This document shows positions 1 through 9,552 of a stretch of DNA of 61,448 bases, in pieces. The notes beneath the pieces are model-generated. The model had not been told where the DNA came from, made no database searches, and worked only from the letters and a program-made list of their open reading frames with translations. The number at the start of each line of letters is the position of its first letter. Positions within the stretch are counted from its first letter, which is position 1. The stretch comes from Saprospiraceae bacterium (GTDB lineage Bacteria; Bacteroidota; Bacteroidia; Chitinophagales; Saprospiraceae): assembly GCA_027488935.1 (NCBI GenBank), contig JAIYAP010000036.1, positions 1 through 61,448 of the forward strand, in the 5' to 3' direction. Made by a program: the position numbers and the translations under genes.

Positions 1-105
1 CTCGCGCGCGGTTCTACCGCGTGTGTCAATCATTCGGGCTCTGCCCGTTTTCCGACATCGGGCAGAGCCCGAATGATCGACACACGCGGTAGAACCGCGC
101 GCGAG
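1..105. repeat. Head-to-head pair of a 47-bp hairpin repeat
   Basis: Bases 1-47 and 59-105 are inverted copies of one another with a single mismatch (base 28), separated by 11 bp. Each copy holds two small hairpins: one with CGCGG and CCGCG arms round a TTCTA loop, and one with CGGGC and GCCCG arms round TCT. The same module recurs as two direct copies at the other end of the window (61126-61173 and 61240-61287). It lies downstream of the leftward DUF423 gene, so it may also end transcription, but no T-run is visible at the window edge. No transposase is nearby. Confidence 0.85.
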
Positions 106-115
106 CGGGATTTTT

Positions 116-520
116 TTATAAAGACACATTGCCCTTTGCACTCCGCGCAAACATGACCCAGCCTGCAATAAAACACAAACCGCCCAACGGCGTAATAGGC
201 CCCACCCACGCCACCGAAAACGGCAACAAACTGCGCACAGAGAGCAGGTACAAAGAGCCTGAAAAACCTGCGATACCCGCCACCCAAAGCCATTTTGTCC
301 AGGAAAGTGCGCTGCTAGCGGGAAGTTTGTTTTGCAAAAAGGCCAACAATCCCAGGGCAAATACATGGTAAAATTGGTATTGTACGCCTTTTTCAAAGAT
401 GGCCAAATCCGGCAATTCGACCATTTTTTTGAGTTGGTGTGCACCCAATGCACCAAAGACTACCGCAATTCCACCGAGCAGGGCAGCAAGTTGCAGGGTT
501 TGTACCGCAGATTTTTTCAT
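116..520 (-). CDS. DUF423 family small membrane protein
   Basis: This 134-residue protein has four hydrophobic segments and begins with MKKSAVQTLQ. Its N-terminal helix contains the motif GGIAVVFGALGAHQLKK, which is characteristic of the DUF423 (YgdD) family of small inner-membrane proteins of unknown function. The length is normal for the family (about 120-130 residues). It is transcribed leftward, divergent from the next gene, and its stop is 10 bp from the palindromic repeat at 1-105. The family assignment rests on the GAHxLK signature and the Gly-rich last helix (PLGGLCFIAGW). No specific function can be given. Confidence 0.9.
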   Translation of the reverse strand: MKKSAVQTLQLAALLGGIAVVFGALGAHQLKKMVELPDLAIFEKGVQYQFYHVFALGLLAFLQNKLPASSALSWTKWLWVAGIAGFSGSLYLLSVRSLLPFSVAWVGPITPLGGLCFIAGWVMFARSAKGNVSL

Positions 521-643
521 AAGACGATCATTTTTTGCGGTAAATCTACACCGTATTGCTACTTCTGTGCGTTAGGGATTGTTTTTATCTTGTAAAAAAA
601 CAGAAAGCACGATGTCTTGTCGCATTGTGCTAAATTTGCCGCT

Positions 644-3226
644 ATGTTCCCCATCTCATTATATAAGTTGCGCTGGTTATTGCTGGTTTTAGGCTGCCTG
701 ATCTGTATTGGGGTCTTAAGTCTGTTGCTCCGTCCTACGCCCGATCTCAAGAATTGGGTGCCTGCCTCCACGGCATTTTTGATTGAAACTACGGGTTTTA
801 ACTTGTTGACCGCCCCCAATCAAGACCCAAATAACCCCTTGGTACATGCTTTTTTCGGTACCTCGCTGGCAAAGCAATTTCAACAGGATGCTGCCCAATT
901 TCAAAAAATGATCGGGGTTGATACTGCTTTGAACGACCGCATTGGACAAGCCAAAACCCTTTGTGCTTATTCTTTGCAGCCTTCTGAAGCGCAACATGCC
1001 TTGTTTGCCTTACAACTGGATGCTTCCTACCCACTCACGCGGGTGCTTGCGCAAACAGGGGTGCGCACTTTTCCGACACAATTTAAAGGCTATACCTTAT
1101 ATACCCTTTATACAGGTAAAAACGAGCAATTGGTGCTCGTAAGGGTTAAAAACTACCTGATTTTTTCACGTTTTTCCTATTTGGTGGAGGATGCACTCAC
1201 CCAATACGAACGCAGCAGCCATTGGTGGACGGGCCGAAAATATGAAGCAGACTTACCTGCGGAGGCCCCCTGGAAGTTTTATATTCGTCCGGAGCAATGT
1301 ACCCAAGTCATCCGCACGCAATTGCAAACCCAATGGGTGCAATTACCCCAACAGTTGGCCCAACAAATAAACTGGTTGGGCATCGCATGGGATGGTACCC
1401 AACTTTATGCTGTTGCCGAAGCGCAGGGGGCATTGCGACAGATGGGCACTTGGGGCAAATCGGATGCTGGAAAAATGTTGACGATCATTCCCGACCATGC
1501 CGCCTTGTGGGCGCAGGCGGGTTTTGAGCGTCGTGCCCAATTTTGGGATCCGTTTACCCATGGCGCGGATCCTGCTTTTCGAAAGTACATTTTACCGTGG
1601 GTTGGCTCCGAACTTGCATTTGTACTTACAGCGCCCTTATCGCCGGGTATGTTGGAAGATCAGTTTTTGGTGGTTGCCACCCGGGATCAGCAGAAAGTAG
1701 CCGCCAGTTTGAAAGCATATGGCGCAGAACGGGGCACCCTGAAAGTAGATACCTACCAAATGTTTGAGGTGTACACTTTTTTGGATCAAGCCATTTTGGA
1801 GCCCATCCTTGGGGTGTCATCGGCATTTCGCAATCCGGTATGCACTGTGGTGGGGGATTATGTTGTTTTTGCGGGCAGTCGTTCGGCCATGGAGGTTTGG
1901 CTGGATAAATATATTGTAAATCAAACACTTGCAAACCATACTGATTTTTTGCAATTATATGCTGCCCAGCCGCAACGGGGCAATGGCATGCTCTATTTTA
2001 ACACAGGGTATTTAAAATTGCTGCTGCAAGAATTGCTTCAAAAGCCGCCCGAAGCGTCCGGCGATTGGCAGCAATGGGAAAAGGCAGGTCTGATTGGGGT
2101 GCAAACGCAGGTGTTTGGACGGGATCGGTTGGATGTGAAGATTAACGTACAGGCAAGTCCGAACAGCCAGGCAGAGACCGGTATTTTATGGAAAACGCCT
2201 TTAGCGGCACCCGCCCGTACCCAGCCATTTGTGTGTGACGCCACGGGCAACGATCCGAAAATATTGATTCAGGATGTGGCGCATACCCTGTATTGTTTGG
2301 GTATGAATGGTGCTACCCAGTGGCGGCGCCAATTGACCGCACCGATATTGTCGGCCGTTTATGCGCTAGATTTTTTTGATAATGGGCGCAGTTGTTATTT
2401 ATTCAACACCACCGAGGCCATTTGGCTGTTGGATGAACAAGGAAAAACCGTGGATGGTTTTCCAATTCGATTGCAATCACCTGCCAGTAATGGGCTTTGT
2501 TTGGTGGATTTTGATGGCAACCATCGTTTCAGTTTGTTTTTAGCTTGTAAAAATGGTAATATATACGGCTATGATCAATATGGCCGTCCGCTGGCGGGCT
2601 GGAATCCCCTTCCGGCCAAGGGAAAAATGGTACATCCCTTGGTGCATTTTCAGGAAGCGCACCAGGATTACCTTGTTGCATTGAATGCAGCAGGCAAATT
2701 GTGGGTGTTTGGTCGAAATGGCGCTCCCCATTTTCCGGCGATCACGCTATCAGGTAGCTACCAAAGTCCCCCGCAATTGTCGGCGATACAAAGTGGCAAC
2801 AAGCAGATTGCCTGCTTCAATACAAACGGGCTGGTTACATTGGTTGATGTACATGGTGGCGTTAAACAATTGCGGGCAGGTACCGCCCAAACGGCTACAA
2901 CAGGCATCAGCAGCATGGATAGTAAATCATTTACCATATTACAAGGCAAGCAGTTATATATTGGAGATGGAGGCACTCTTTTTAAGATGCATGTTTTATC
3001 TGCGCCGCTCGACACCCTATTTGCCATTGGTGGGCATACGTTGGGAGGTTTGCAGCGCAGTGCTTCTACGATATATTTATTGGATAAACAGGGCAGGGCC
3101 GCAGCCCAGTTTCCATTGGCAGGTACAACGGCCTTTACGGTTTATGAAAAATCGGGCAGCGGATTGTTGCTTACGGGCAATGGCGCCTCGGTGTATGCTT
3201 ATAAGTTAGGGACATATGCGTTTTAA
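644..3226 (+). CDS. Membrane-anchored protein with DUF3352-like N-terminal part and propeller-like C-terminal part
   Basis: This 860-residue protein starts at ATG 644 with a short cytoplasmic stretch and one membrane anchor (about residues 9-30, LRWLLLVLGCLICIGVLSLL). I prefer ATG 644 to the in-frame TTG 27 bp upstream. The N-terminal 500 residues resemble the DUF3352-type proteins of Bacteroidota (VPASTAFLIET near the anchor). From about residue 540 there are repeated short motifs such as LYCLGMNG, IWLLDEQGKTVDGFP and IYGYDQYGRPLAGW. These look like blades of a PQQ/WD-type beta-propeller, each ending in a short strand plus G-x-P turn. The bulk is probably periplasmic. It has no close operon partner. 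Both domain calls are by eye, and the function is unknown. Confidence 0.75.
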   Translation: MFPISLYKLRWLLLVLGCLICIGVLSLLLRPTPDLKNWVPASTAFLIETTGFNLLTAPNQDPNNPLVHAFFGTSLAKQFQQDAAQFQKMIGVDTALNDRIGQAKTLCAYSLQPSEAQHALFALQLDASYPLTRVLAQTGVRTFPTQFKGYTLYTLYTGKNEQLVLVRVKNYLIFSRFSYLVEDALTQYERSSHWWTGRKYEADLPAEAPWKFYIRPEQCTQVIRTQLQTQWVQLPQQLAQQINWLGIAWDGTQLYAVAEAQGALRQMGTWGKSDAGKMLTIIPDHAALWAQAGFERRAQFWDPFTHGADPAFRKYILPWVGSELAFVLTAPLSPGMLEDQFLVVATRDQQKVAASLKAYGAERGTLKVDTYQMFEVYTFLDQAILEPILGVSSAFRNPVCTVVGDYVVFAGSRSAMEVWLDKYIVNQTLANHTDFLQLYAAQPQRGNGMLYFNTGYLKLLLQELLQKPPEASGDWQQWEKAGLIGVQTQVFGRDRLDVKINVQASPNSQAETGILWKTPLAAPARTQPFVCDATGNDPKILIQDVAHTLYCLGMNGATQWRRQLTAPILSAVYALDFFDNGRSCYLFNTTEAIWLLDEQGKTVDGFPIRLQSPASNGLCLVDFDGNHRFSLFLACKNGNIYGYDQYGRPLAGWNPLPAKGKMVHPLVHFQEAHQDYLVALNAAGKLWVFGRNGAPHFPAITLSGSYQSPPQLSAIQSGNKQIACFNTNGLVTLVDVHGGVKQLRAGTAQTATTGISSMDSKSFTILQGKQLYIGDGGTLFKMHVLSAPLDTLFAIGGHTLGGLQRSASTIYLLDKQGRAAAQFPLAGTTAFTVYEKSGSGLLLTGNGASVYAYKLGTYAF

Positions 3227-3398
3227 ATAGTTTTTGAACTGATCATGGCATTTTTTGCATGGTATTCTACTTAATTTATAGAATAAAAAACTGTCATCTT
3301 GAAGATATTTCCTTAAATTATTTGCGTTTGCTAAGAAATACCTAACACTTCCTTGTACATTTAGCCGCTAATCTAACAATCCTAATTCTTTGTTTACG

Positions 3399-6300
3399 AT
3401 GCCTATGAAAAAGTTCTTCTTTCTTTTGTTTTTCTGTTTAATGGGGTGGCATGTTGCGCAGGCGCAGTTGCCCAATGGGTCGATTGCACCCGATTTTACT
3501 GTAACAGATCTAAACGGAAACACCATTCACTTGTATGACCTGCTGGATGCGGGAAAAACGGTTTATATTGATGTTTTTGCTACCTGGTGTGGTCCATGTT
3601 GGAACTACAAAAACACCGGTGCGTTCGAAACGATTTGGGATACCTACGGACCGTCGGGCACCAATGAAGCCTTTGTACTTGCCGTGGAGGCCGACGCCGC
3701 GACCAATCTAGCCTGTTTGTATGGTCCTTCCGGTTGTGTTGGCGGGACACAGGGCAACTGGGTATCCGGTACCAACCACCCCATTGTGGATGATCCATCC
3801 TTTAATAACCTGTACAACATCAATTATTATCCAACAATTTACATGATTTGTCCATTGGACAAAAAAGTGTACGAAACGGGCCAATTGAGTGCGGTCAATT
3901 TGTGGGCCAAACGCGCGCAATTTTGTGCGCCACCACCGTTAGAAAGCACAGTAAACAGCGTCAATAATGTACGTTGTTTCGGTACTCCTTCCGGTTCTAT
4001 CAATATTTCGGTAGCAGGTGGCATTCCACCGTACACCTATTTATGGTCGAACAGCGCAACGACGAAAAACATTACCAACCTAACCGCCAATGACTATACT
4101 TGCACGGTAACTGCTTCCAATGGCTCAACCATTGTAGTCGGTCCTGTTACAGTAGAGGGTCCACCATCGGCACTTGCTGTTTCCTTGTTTGAATCTACCC
4201 CAATGGGTTGCAATGGCAACTTCGCTTCCCTCACGGTGGAAGGTGCTGGCGGTTGGGGAAATTACAGTTACAGTTGGAGTAATGGTGTCAATGAAGCAAC
4301 CATCAATGGTTTAACGCCTGGAAATTACACGGTTACCCTCACCGATAACAGTGCCTGCACCAAAACGGGCGTATTTACGGTGGCACCTGCGATCCTTCCG
4401 CAATCCATTATTGCTGCACCTCCTGCGATTAATTGTGCATTACCAAGCATTCAATTGAATGGTACGGGATCGAGTAATGGAGCCAATTATACCTATTTGT
4501 GGACCGCTTCCAATGGTGGTAACATTGTAAATGGCGCAACGACCATGACGCCTACTGTAAATGCTGGCGGGGTTTATGCTTTGAAGGTAACCAATACAGA
4601 GAACAACTGTAGCGCCAATTCGGCAGCCACGGTTACCGCCAACTTGACGCAACCAAGCGCCAACGCGGGGCCAGCGCAGTCCATTACCTGTATTCAAAAT
4701 ACAACAACCTTGCTGGGTAGCGGCTCTAACGGCAGCAACTTTACCTATTTGTGGACGGCCAGCAATGGAGGTAACATCAGCGCGGGCGCAAATACCCTGA
4801 CGCCTACCGTGAACGCCACGGGCACCTATACCTTGAAAGTAACCAATACGACCAATGGTTGTACCAACACTTCTGCTACCTCGGTAACGGGTACGGCTGC
4901 TCCAGTATTGTCTACTGCAAGTGGGGCCTTAACTTGTATTGCACCTACTGTAACCTTAACCACAACAACCAATGCGGCGAATCCAGGATTTACCTGGACG
5001 GGCCCCAATGGGTACAGTTCGACCCAGCAAAGTCCGGTCGTGAATGTAGCAGGTGCTTATAACCTGGTGGTAACCGATTCGGTATCGGGATGTACTTCCA
5101 CTGCAGCTGCCTCGGTAGCGGCCAACAACGGCGCGCCAGGTGCGGGTGCCAATGGCGGTACCCTTACCTGTGTGATCAACGCGGTGACCTTGGCAGCCAC
5201 TTCGCCTGATACGAACGCTGTTTTTGCATGGACTGGTCCAAATAACTTTAGTTCCAATGCTCAGAATCCATCCGTAAATACTTCTGGTACATATAATTTG
5301 TCGGTAACCAATCCTTTAAATGGCTGTACCTCTACGGCCACTGCAGCGGTTGCCCTCAACAATAGCCAACCAGCCACCGCAATTGCGGCACCGGCTAACC
5401 TGAATTGCAGCGCTGCTCAAGTGCAGTTAGACGCAACCGCTTCTTCCCAAGGCAGCAATTTCAATTATAGCTGGAGTACCACCAATGGCAACATTCTTTC
5501 GGGTGCTACAACCCTGACACCCGTGGTGAACCAGGCTGGTAACTATGTATTACAAATTAGCAACAGCACCAACGGTTGTACGGCTACTGCGAATACGAAT
5601 GTAAATCAAAATCAGGCAGTTGCGGCCAGTATTTCGGCCCAAACCAATGTAGCTTGCAACGGCGCAAGCAATGGTACTGCAACAGCAGCCTCGGTGGGCG
5701 GCAACGGTACCTACAACTATCTTTGGAGCAATGGCGCAACAACTGCTGCTGTAGCGAACCTTGCCGCGGGTACCTACCAGGTGGTGGTTACCGATGGCGA
5801 AGGTTGTACAGCTGCCAACAATGTGACCATTTCCCAGCCAGAAATTTTGAATGCCAATGCCGCTGCCACACCGCAATCGGCCAACGGCGTAAACGATGGC
5901 ACCGCTACTGCAGCACCTATTGGTGGAACTGCTACCTACACCTATATATGGAGCACCAACGCAACAACCCAATCAATCGCCGATCTAGCACCGGGTACTT
6001 ACACGGTCACCGTGACTGATCTGAATGGATGTACCAGCGTTCAAAGTGTATCGGTAAATAGCTTCAATTGTACCCTAGCAGCGACCATTACAACGGTAAA
6101 TGTGAGTTGTTTCGGTGCCAACAACGGTACAGCCAATGTAAACTTGAGCGGCGCTGCCAATCCAATTACTTATTTGTGGAGCAATGGCGCAACCTCTGCT
6201 ACCGTATCAAACCTCACACCGGGCACCTACACCGTAAATGTGGTGGATGGCAATAATTGCCCGGCTACCCTGAATACGACCGTTGCTGAACCAGTTGCGT

Positions 6301-7967
6301 TATCTGCGAATGCCACGACAACTTCAGAAACGGCTGCGGGCGCCAACAATGGTACCGCAACCGCGAATCCTGTTGGTGGTGCAGCACCCTTTACCTATTT
6401 GTGGAATAATGGTGCAACAACACAAAGTATTACAGCCTTGGCACCTGGTACCTACACGGTAGTAGTGACCGATGGAAATGGCTGTACCAACCAACAATTG
6501 GTCAATGTGAATGCATTTGCCTGTGCAGTGAGCGCCCAATCTGTGGTACTCAATGTGGCTTGTGCAGGATCATCCAATGGCAGCGTTTCGTTGGTACTCA
6601 ACAATGGTACGGCACCATATACTTACTTGTGGAGCAATGGTAGCACAACCGCAAGCCTGAATAACCTGGCTGCAGGCACCTACCTGGCTACCGTAACCGA
6701 TGCAAATGGTTGCGAAGTAGCGGCAAGTGCAAGCGTAAGTGAACCACTTCCGTTCTCTGCCCTCTTATTTACAACACAAAATCCAATTTGTGTGGGAGAA
6801 GCAACCGGCCTGGCCAATGCCAGCATCGGTGGCGGAACCCAGCCTTATACCTTTAACTGGAGCAATGGCGCTACGGGTGCCCAGGTTCAAAATCTGGTGC
6901 CTGGTACCTATTCCGTTACAGTGCAGGATGCTAACAACTGCCAAACCAATGCAAGTGTGACCATTGTTGCAACCGATAACGAGGCGCCAAGCCTTTCTAT
7001 TCAAAACGCAACCTTGCCTTTGAACGCAAATGGTATCGTTACCTTGAGTTTGGCTTCGCTTTCGGGTATTGCGACCGACAATTGCAACATTGTAACGACC
7101 ACCATTATCCCGGCCGCGTTTGATTGCGATCAATTGGGCACGCATATCGTAACGGTTGAGGTAAAAGATGCTGCTGGTCTTTCTACTACTTCAACAGCAA
7201 CGGTAACAGTTGTAGACAACACTGCGCCCATACTGACTTGTCCAAATAGCATTACCCGTTGCGCTTACGACGATATTGTGGCTTATAACGCACCGGTTGC
7301 CATCGACAATTGCTTGTTGGCTGCTGGCGGACAATGGAAACTGGTGGCTGGTTTGCCAAGCGGTTCTGAATTCCCGGTTGGGGTTACTACCGAAGTTTAC
7401 TCCTTCACTGATGGTTCTGGCAATACCGGAACTTGCAGTTTTGAGGTTATTATCACCGAACCTGTATTGTTTGAAGCACCTGTCGTAGTGAACGACCTCG
7501 GCAATCAAGGTGTAGGGTCCATTACCATGGGCGTGTTGGGCGGTGTCCTGCCTTTGACCTTCTCCTGGACCTTAAACGGGGTGGAAATTGCGACAACCCA
7601 AAACCTGAGCGGTTTGAATGCGGGCATTTACACCTTAACAGTAAAAGATGAATTCGGTTGTAGCTATGAAGCGGGTAAAGTAGAGGTATTCAACACTTCT
7701 GCTGCGAAAGAACCCGTATGGTTGAGTGGGGTGCGCATGCAGCCAAATCCAACCAGTGGTATCACCCGGATTTTGTTTGCAACACCACTGGAAGGCAACA
7801 TGGAAATTAGCGTGATCGATCAAACAGGTCGTATCTTATTGCGCGAAATTTCGGACAACCAGAGCAATATCCAATTGGATTGCACGGCTTTACCACAAGG
7901 TATGTACACGGTACGCTTTAGCACGGCGGGCGAAACCGGTGTGCGTAAATTGGTGATTTCAAAATAA
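3399..7967 (+). CDS. Secreted thioredoxin-like domain fused to SprB/PKD-type repeats with T9SS sorting domain
   Basis: This 1522-residue exported protein has a signal peptide (MKKFFFLLFFCLMGW up to AQAQ). A redoxin/TlpA-like domain follows (about residues 28-180) with an intact WCGPC motif at 63-67. About 14 repeats of 70-95 residues come next, many ending in G-T-Y-x-V-x-V-T-D-x-N-G-C; most match the SprB repeat, and five look PKD/Ig-like (TPTVNAxGxYxLKVTN). Two HYR-like segments (about 1175-1340) follow, then a C-terminal T9SS type A sorting domain beginning MQPNPTSG and ending VRKLVISK. T9SS cargo is exported across the outer membrane and often anchored to the cell surface. ATG 3399 and ATG 3405 are both possible starts. 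A hairpin terminator follows at 8027. The fusion of a redox-active domain to an adhesin-like stalk is unusual. Confidence 0.92.
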   Translation: MPMKKFFFLLFFCLMGWHVAQAQLPNGSIAPDFTVTDLNGNTIHLYDLLDAGKTVYIDVFATWCGPCWNYKNTGAFETIWDTYGPSGTNEAFVLAVEADAATNLACLYGPSGCVGGTQGNWVSGTNHPIVDDPSFNNLYNINYYPTIYMICPLDKKVYETGQLSAVNLWAKRAQFCAPPPLESTVNSVNNVRCFGTPSGSINISVAGGIPPYTYLWSNSATTKNITNLTANDYTCTVTASNGSTIVVGPVTVEGPPSALAVSLFESTPMGCNGNFASLTVEGAGGWGNYSYSWSNGVNEATINGLTPGNYTVTLTDNSACTKTGVFTVAPAILPQSIIAAPPAINCALPSIQLNGTGSSNGANYTYLWTASNGGNIVNGATTMTPTVNAGGVYALKVTNTENNCSANSAATVTANLTQPSANAGPAQSITCIQNTTTLLGSGSNGSNFTYLWTASNGGNISAGANTLTPTVNATGTYTLKVTNTTNGCTNTSATSVTGTAAPVLSTASGALTCIAPTVTLTTTTNAANPGFTWTGPNGYSSTQQSPVVNVAGAYNLVVTDSVSGCTSTAAASVAANNGAPGAGANGGTLTCVINAVTLAATSPDTNAVFAWTGPNNFSSNAQNPSVNTSGTYNLSVTNPLNGCTSTATAAVALNNSQPATAIAAPANLNCSAAQVQLDATASSQGSNFNYSWSTTNGNILSGATTLTPVVNQAGNYVLQISNSTNGCTATANTNVNQNQAVAASISAQTNVACNGASNGTATAASVGGNGTYNYLWSNGATTAAVANLAAGTYQVVVTDGEGCTAANNVTISQPEILNANAAATPQSANGVNDGTATAAPIGGTATYTYIWSTNATTQSIADLAPGTYTVTVTDLNGCTSVQSVSVNSFNCTLAATITTVNVSCFGANNGTANVNLSGAANPITYLWSNGATSATVSNLTPGTYTVNVVDGNNCPATLNTTVAEPVALSANATTTSETAAGANNGTATANPVGGAAPFTYLWNNGATTQSITALAPGTYTVVVTDGNGCTNQQLVNVNAFACAVSAQSVVLNVACAGSSNGSVSLVLNNGTAPYTYLWSNGSTTASLNNLAAGTYLATVTDANGCEVAASASVSEPLPFSALLFTTQNPICVGEATGLANASIGGGTQPYTFNWSNGATGAQVQNLVPGTYSVTVQDANNCQTNASVTIVATDNEAPSLSIQNATLPLNANGIVTLSLASLSGIATDNCNIVTTTIIPAAFDCDQLGTHIVTVEVKDAAGLSTTSTATVTVVDNTAPILTCPNSITRCAYDDIVAYNAPVAIDNCLLAAGGQWKLVAGLPSGSEFPVGVTTEVYSFTDGSGNTGTCSFEVIITEPVLFEAPVVVNDLGNQGVGSITMGVLGGVLPLTFSWTLNGVEIATTQNLSGLNAGIYTLTVKDEFGCSYEAGKVEVFNTSAAKEPVWLSGVRMQPNPTSGITRILFATPLEGNMEISVIDQTGRILLREISDNQSNIQLDCTALPQGMYTVRFSTAGETGVRKLVISK

Positions 7968-8026
7968 ATTTAAGGAAATACCAATCGCTTAAATCGCAGG
8001 AAACTGCACGATTGCTATCATGAGCC

Positions 8027-8065
8027 ATCCCGAATTTTGGTGAAAACTAAAATTCGGGATTTTTA
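8027..8065 (+). terminator. Hairpin terminator with ATCCCGAATTTT arms
   Basis: Arms ATCCCGAATTTT (8027-8038) and AAAATTCGGGAT (8049-8060) form a perfect 12-bp stem with a 10-nt loop, followed by TTTTT. It lies 60 bp after the stop of the 1522-residue protein. The same stem occurs at 23890 and 24271, so it belongs to a dispersed family. Confidence 0.8.
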
Positions 8066-8070
8066 TGTAC

Positions 8071-8104
8071 AAAAAAGAAAGGCTGTACCGATTACCGGAC
8101 AGCC
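8071..8104 (-). terminator. Rho-independent terminator of the anti-sigma gene
   Basis: Read leftward, GGCTGT (8104-8099) and ACAGCC (8086-8081) form a stem followed by TTTCTTTTTT (8080-8071). It lies about 45 bp beyond the stop of the anti-sigma gene and back to back with the rightward terminator at 8027-8065. Confidence 0.7.
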
Positions 8105-8147
8105 CTGAATTGAAAATACTTCTGCTAAAAAGTGAGTTCGATGTATG

Positions 8148-8801
8148 TTATTGTTTTTGGAGTCGCAGAGAAGCGGGAATATTCGGCACCTGCGGTTTGT
8201 TGCGTTGAATGGGAAGGTAGGGGAGTGGCGATTGCCAGCTTTGTTGTTTCCGTGCTACCGTTGTATTTGGGGAGGCTGGTTTGCTGCCTGGAAGCGGTAA
8301 AGCCGCACCAGGATGTGGCGCTACCCTGCCATTGGCAGGCTGTTCTGCGTGGTTGTCCAGCGCAGGCGTTACGGCGCGTAAAGCCTTGTTGAGATTTTTG
8401 GATTGAGCGCCTTTGTTTTTGCGGGTGGAAGTCGTTGGCGTCTTGGATTCAACAGGCGCAGTTACCGGGCTGTTGGTCACGGCAGGGGCCATTTCCTGAT
8501 GTTTTGGTGTTTCAACCACCATACCAGGCGCTTTTGGATCGGCAACTACAGGCGTTGAGGTCGATTTATTGGAAAACAGAACCAAATACAGCGCTACAGA
8601 AAGCACCACCGCAAAAGAAGCAATCATTCCGAGCGTTTGAGCGCTCCAACCATTGCGTGGGGCTTCGATGCGCGTCTGGACATGCTCCCAAACTTTGCCG
8701 GAAGGCGTATCCCAGCCTTCGGACGAGGGCGTTTCCGGCAAACCGTCAAACGCTTTTTTGAAGAGCGCATCAATTGAATTATAGGAATTCGGTTCTGTCA
8801 T
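8148..8801 (-). CDS. Putative membrane-spanning anti-sigma factor
   Basis: This 217-residue protein has a cytoplasmic N-terminal region of about 60 residues, including WDTPSGKVWEHVQTRI, one membrane helix (about residues 57-78, LGMIASFAVVLSVALYLVLF) and a Pro/Thr/Lys-rich periplasmic tail. It starts 50 bp downstream of an ECF sigma factor gene on the same strand. That position and topology are typical of Bacteroidota anti-sigma factors, which lack the zinc HxxxCxxC motif; none is present here. It would hold the sigma factor at the membrane until a signal arrives. The assignment rests mainly on context and topology, since sequence similarity by eye is modest. Confidence 0.65.
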   Translation of the reverse strand: MTEPNSYNSIDALFKKAFDGLPETPSSEGWDTPSGKVWEHVQTRIEAPRNGWSAQTLGMIASFAVVLSVALYLVLFSNKSTSTPVVADPKAPGMVVETPKHQEMAPAVTNSPVTAPVESKTPTTSTRKNKGAQSKNLNKALRAVTPALDNHAEQPANGRVAPHPGAALPLPGSKPASPNTTVARKQQSWQSPLPYLPIQRNKPQVPNIPASLRLQKQ

Positions 8802-8851
8802 TGTTGAAAAATGCTAGTAAGTGGATTGGTTTTGGAGATTAAATGGTTGTT

Positions 8852-9397
8852 TTAGGTGATATAAGACTTGTCGATGATCTTTTTCAAGAATTCTCGGGCT
8901 TTAAACAACTGGCTTTTGCTGGTACCAATGGTAATGCCCAGTTGCTCTGCAATTTCTTCGTGGCTAAAACCTTCTACGGCATATAGATTAAACACAGCGC
9001 GGTATCCGGGGGGCAATTTTTGGAGCAATTTAAGCAGCGATTCCGCATCCATTTTTGAGGCAAAATCCTCCTCGGTGCGAAACTTGTTTTCAAAGGGCGT
9101 AAAATCTGCGGTATCTCGAATAAAATCCCGTTGCTTGCGCAAATGACTCAACGCGGTATTGACCATGATCCTGCGAATCCATCCACCCAAAGCGCCATCG
9201 CCTCTAAATTGTGCCAAATCGCGAAACACCCGGATAAAGCCGTCTTGCAACATGTCTTCCGCTTCCGAGCGATCTTTTGCGAAACGCAAAACGACCCGAA
9301 ACATCGGTGTGCTGTATTGTTGATACAGCGCGCTCTGGTGCGGCTGACTTCCTTGCAGTACACCCCGAACCAAATCCTGGTCATTCAATTGTTGCAT
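8852..9397 (-). CDS. ECF (sigma-70 family, group 4) RNA polymerase sigma factor
   Basis: This 181-residue protein has a region 2 with DMLQDGFIRVFRDL and FRGDGALGGWIRRI (core binding and -10 recognition). Its region 4 contains LPPGYRAVFNLYAVEGFSHE followed by EIAEQLGITIGTSKSQLFKA, a helix-turn-helix for -35 recognition. I chose ATG 9397. An in-frame TTG at 9454 would add 19 low-complexity residues not seen in the family, which normally starts just before the D-x-x-L-V-x-G-V-L motif. It is co-oriented with the downstream anti-sigma gene, so the two probably form a regulatory pair. Which genes it controls cannot be told from the window. Confidence 0.93.
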   Translation of the reverse strand: MQQLNDQDLVRGVLQGSQPHQSALYQQYSTPMFRVVLRFAKDRSEAEDMLQDGFIRVFRDLAQFRGDGALGGWIRRIMVNTALSHLRKQRDFIRDTADFTPFENKFRTEEDFASKMDAESLLKLLQKLPPGYRAVFNLYAVEGFSHEEIAEQLGITIGTSKSQLFKAREFLKKIIDKSYIT

Positions 9398-9552
9398 GAG
9401 GTTGTTGTCGCTTCTATTGGCGTTCGATGTGCGTAGAAGGTTGCCCTGTTCCAAGTTTTTTTCAAAAAATTTTTCAAATTTAAATAATCGTCTGTGATTT
9501 AAGGTAAAAACCTTGAAAAACGGGTATTAATTGACAAAAATAGGCAATGTAA

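Noticed and set aside
617-643. TTG start 27 bp upstream of the large membrane protein
   Set aside because: It would place translation within a promoter-like TAAATTTG; ATG 644 gives a normal short N-terminus before the anchor.
3950-7000. Internal DNA repeats that might look like a CRISPR array
   Set aside because: They encode protein repeats (SprB/PKD type) in one long frame with variable spacing and degenerate codons.
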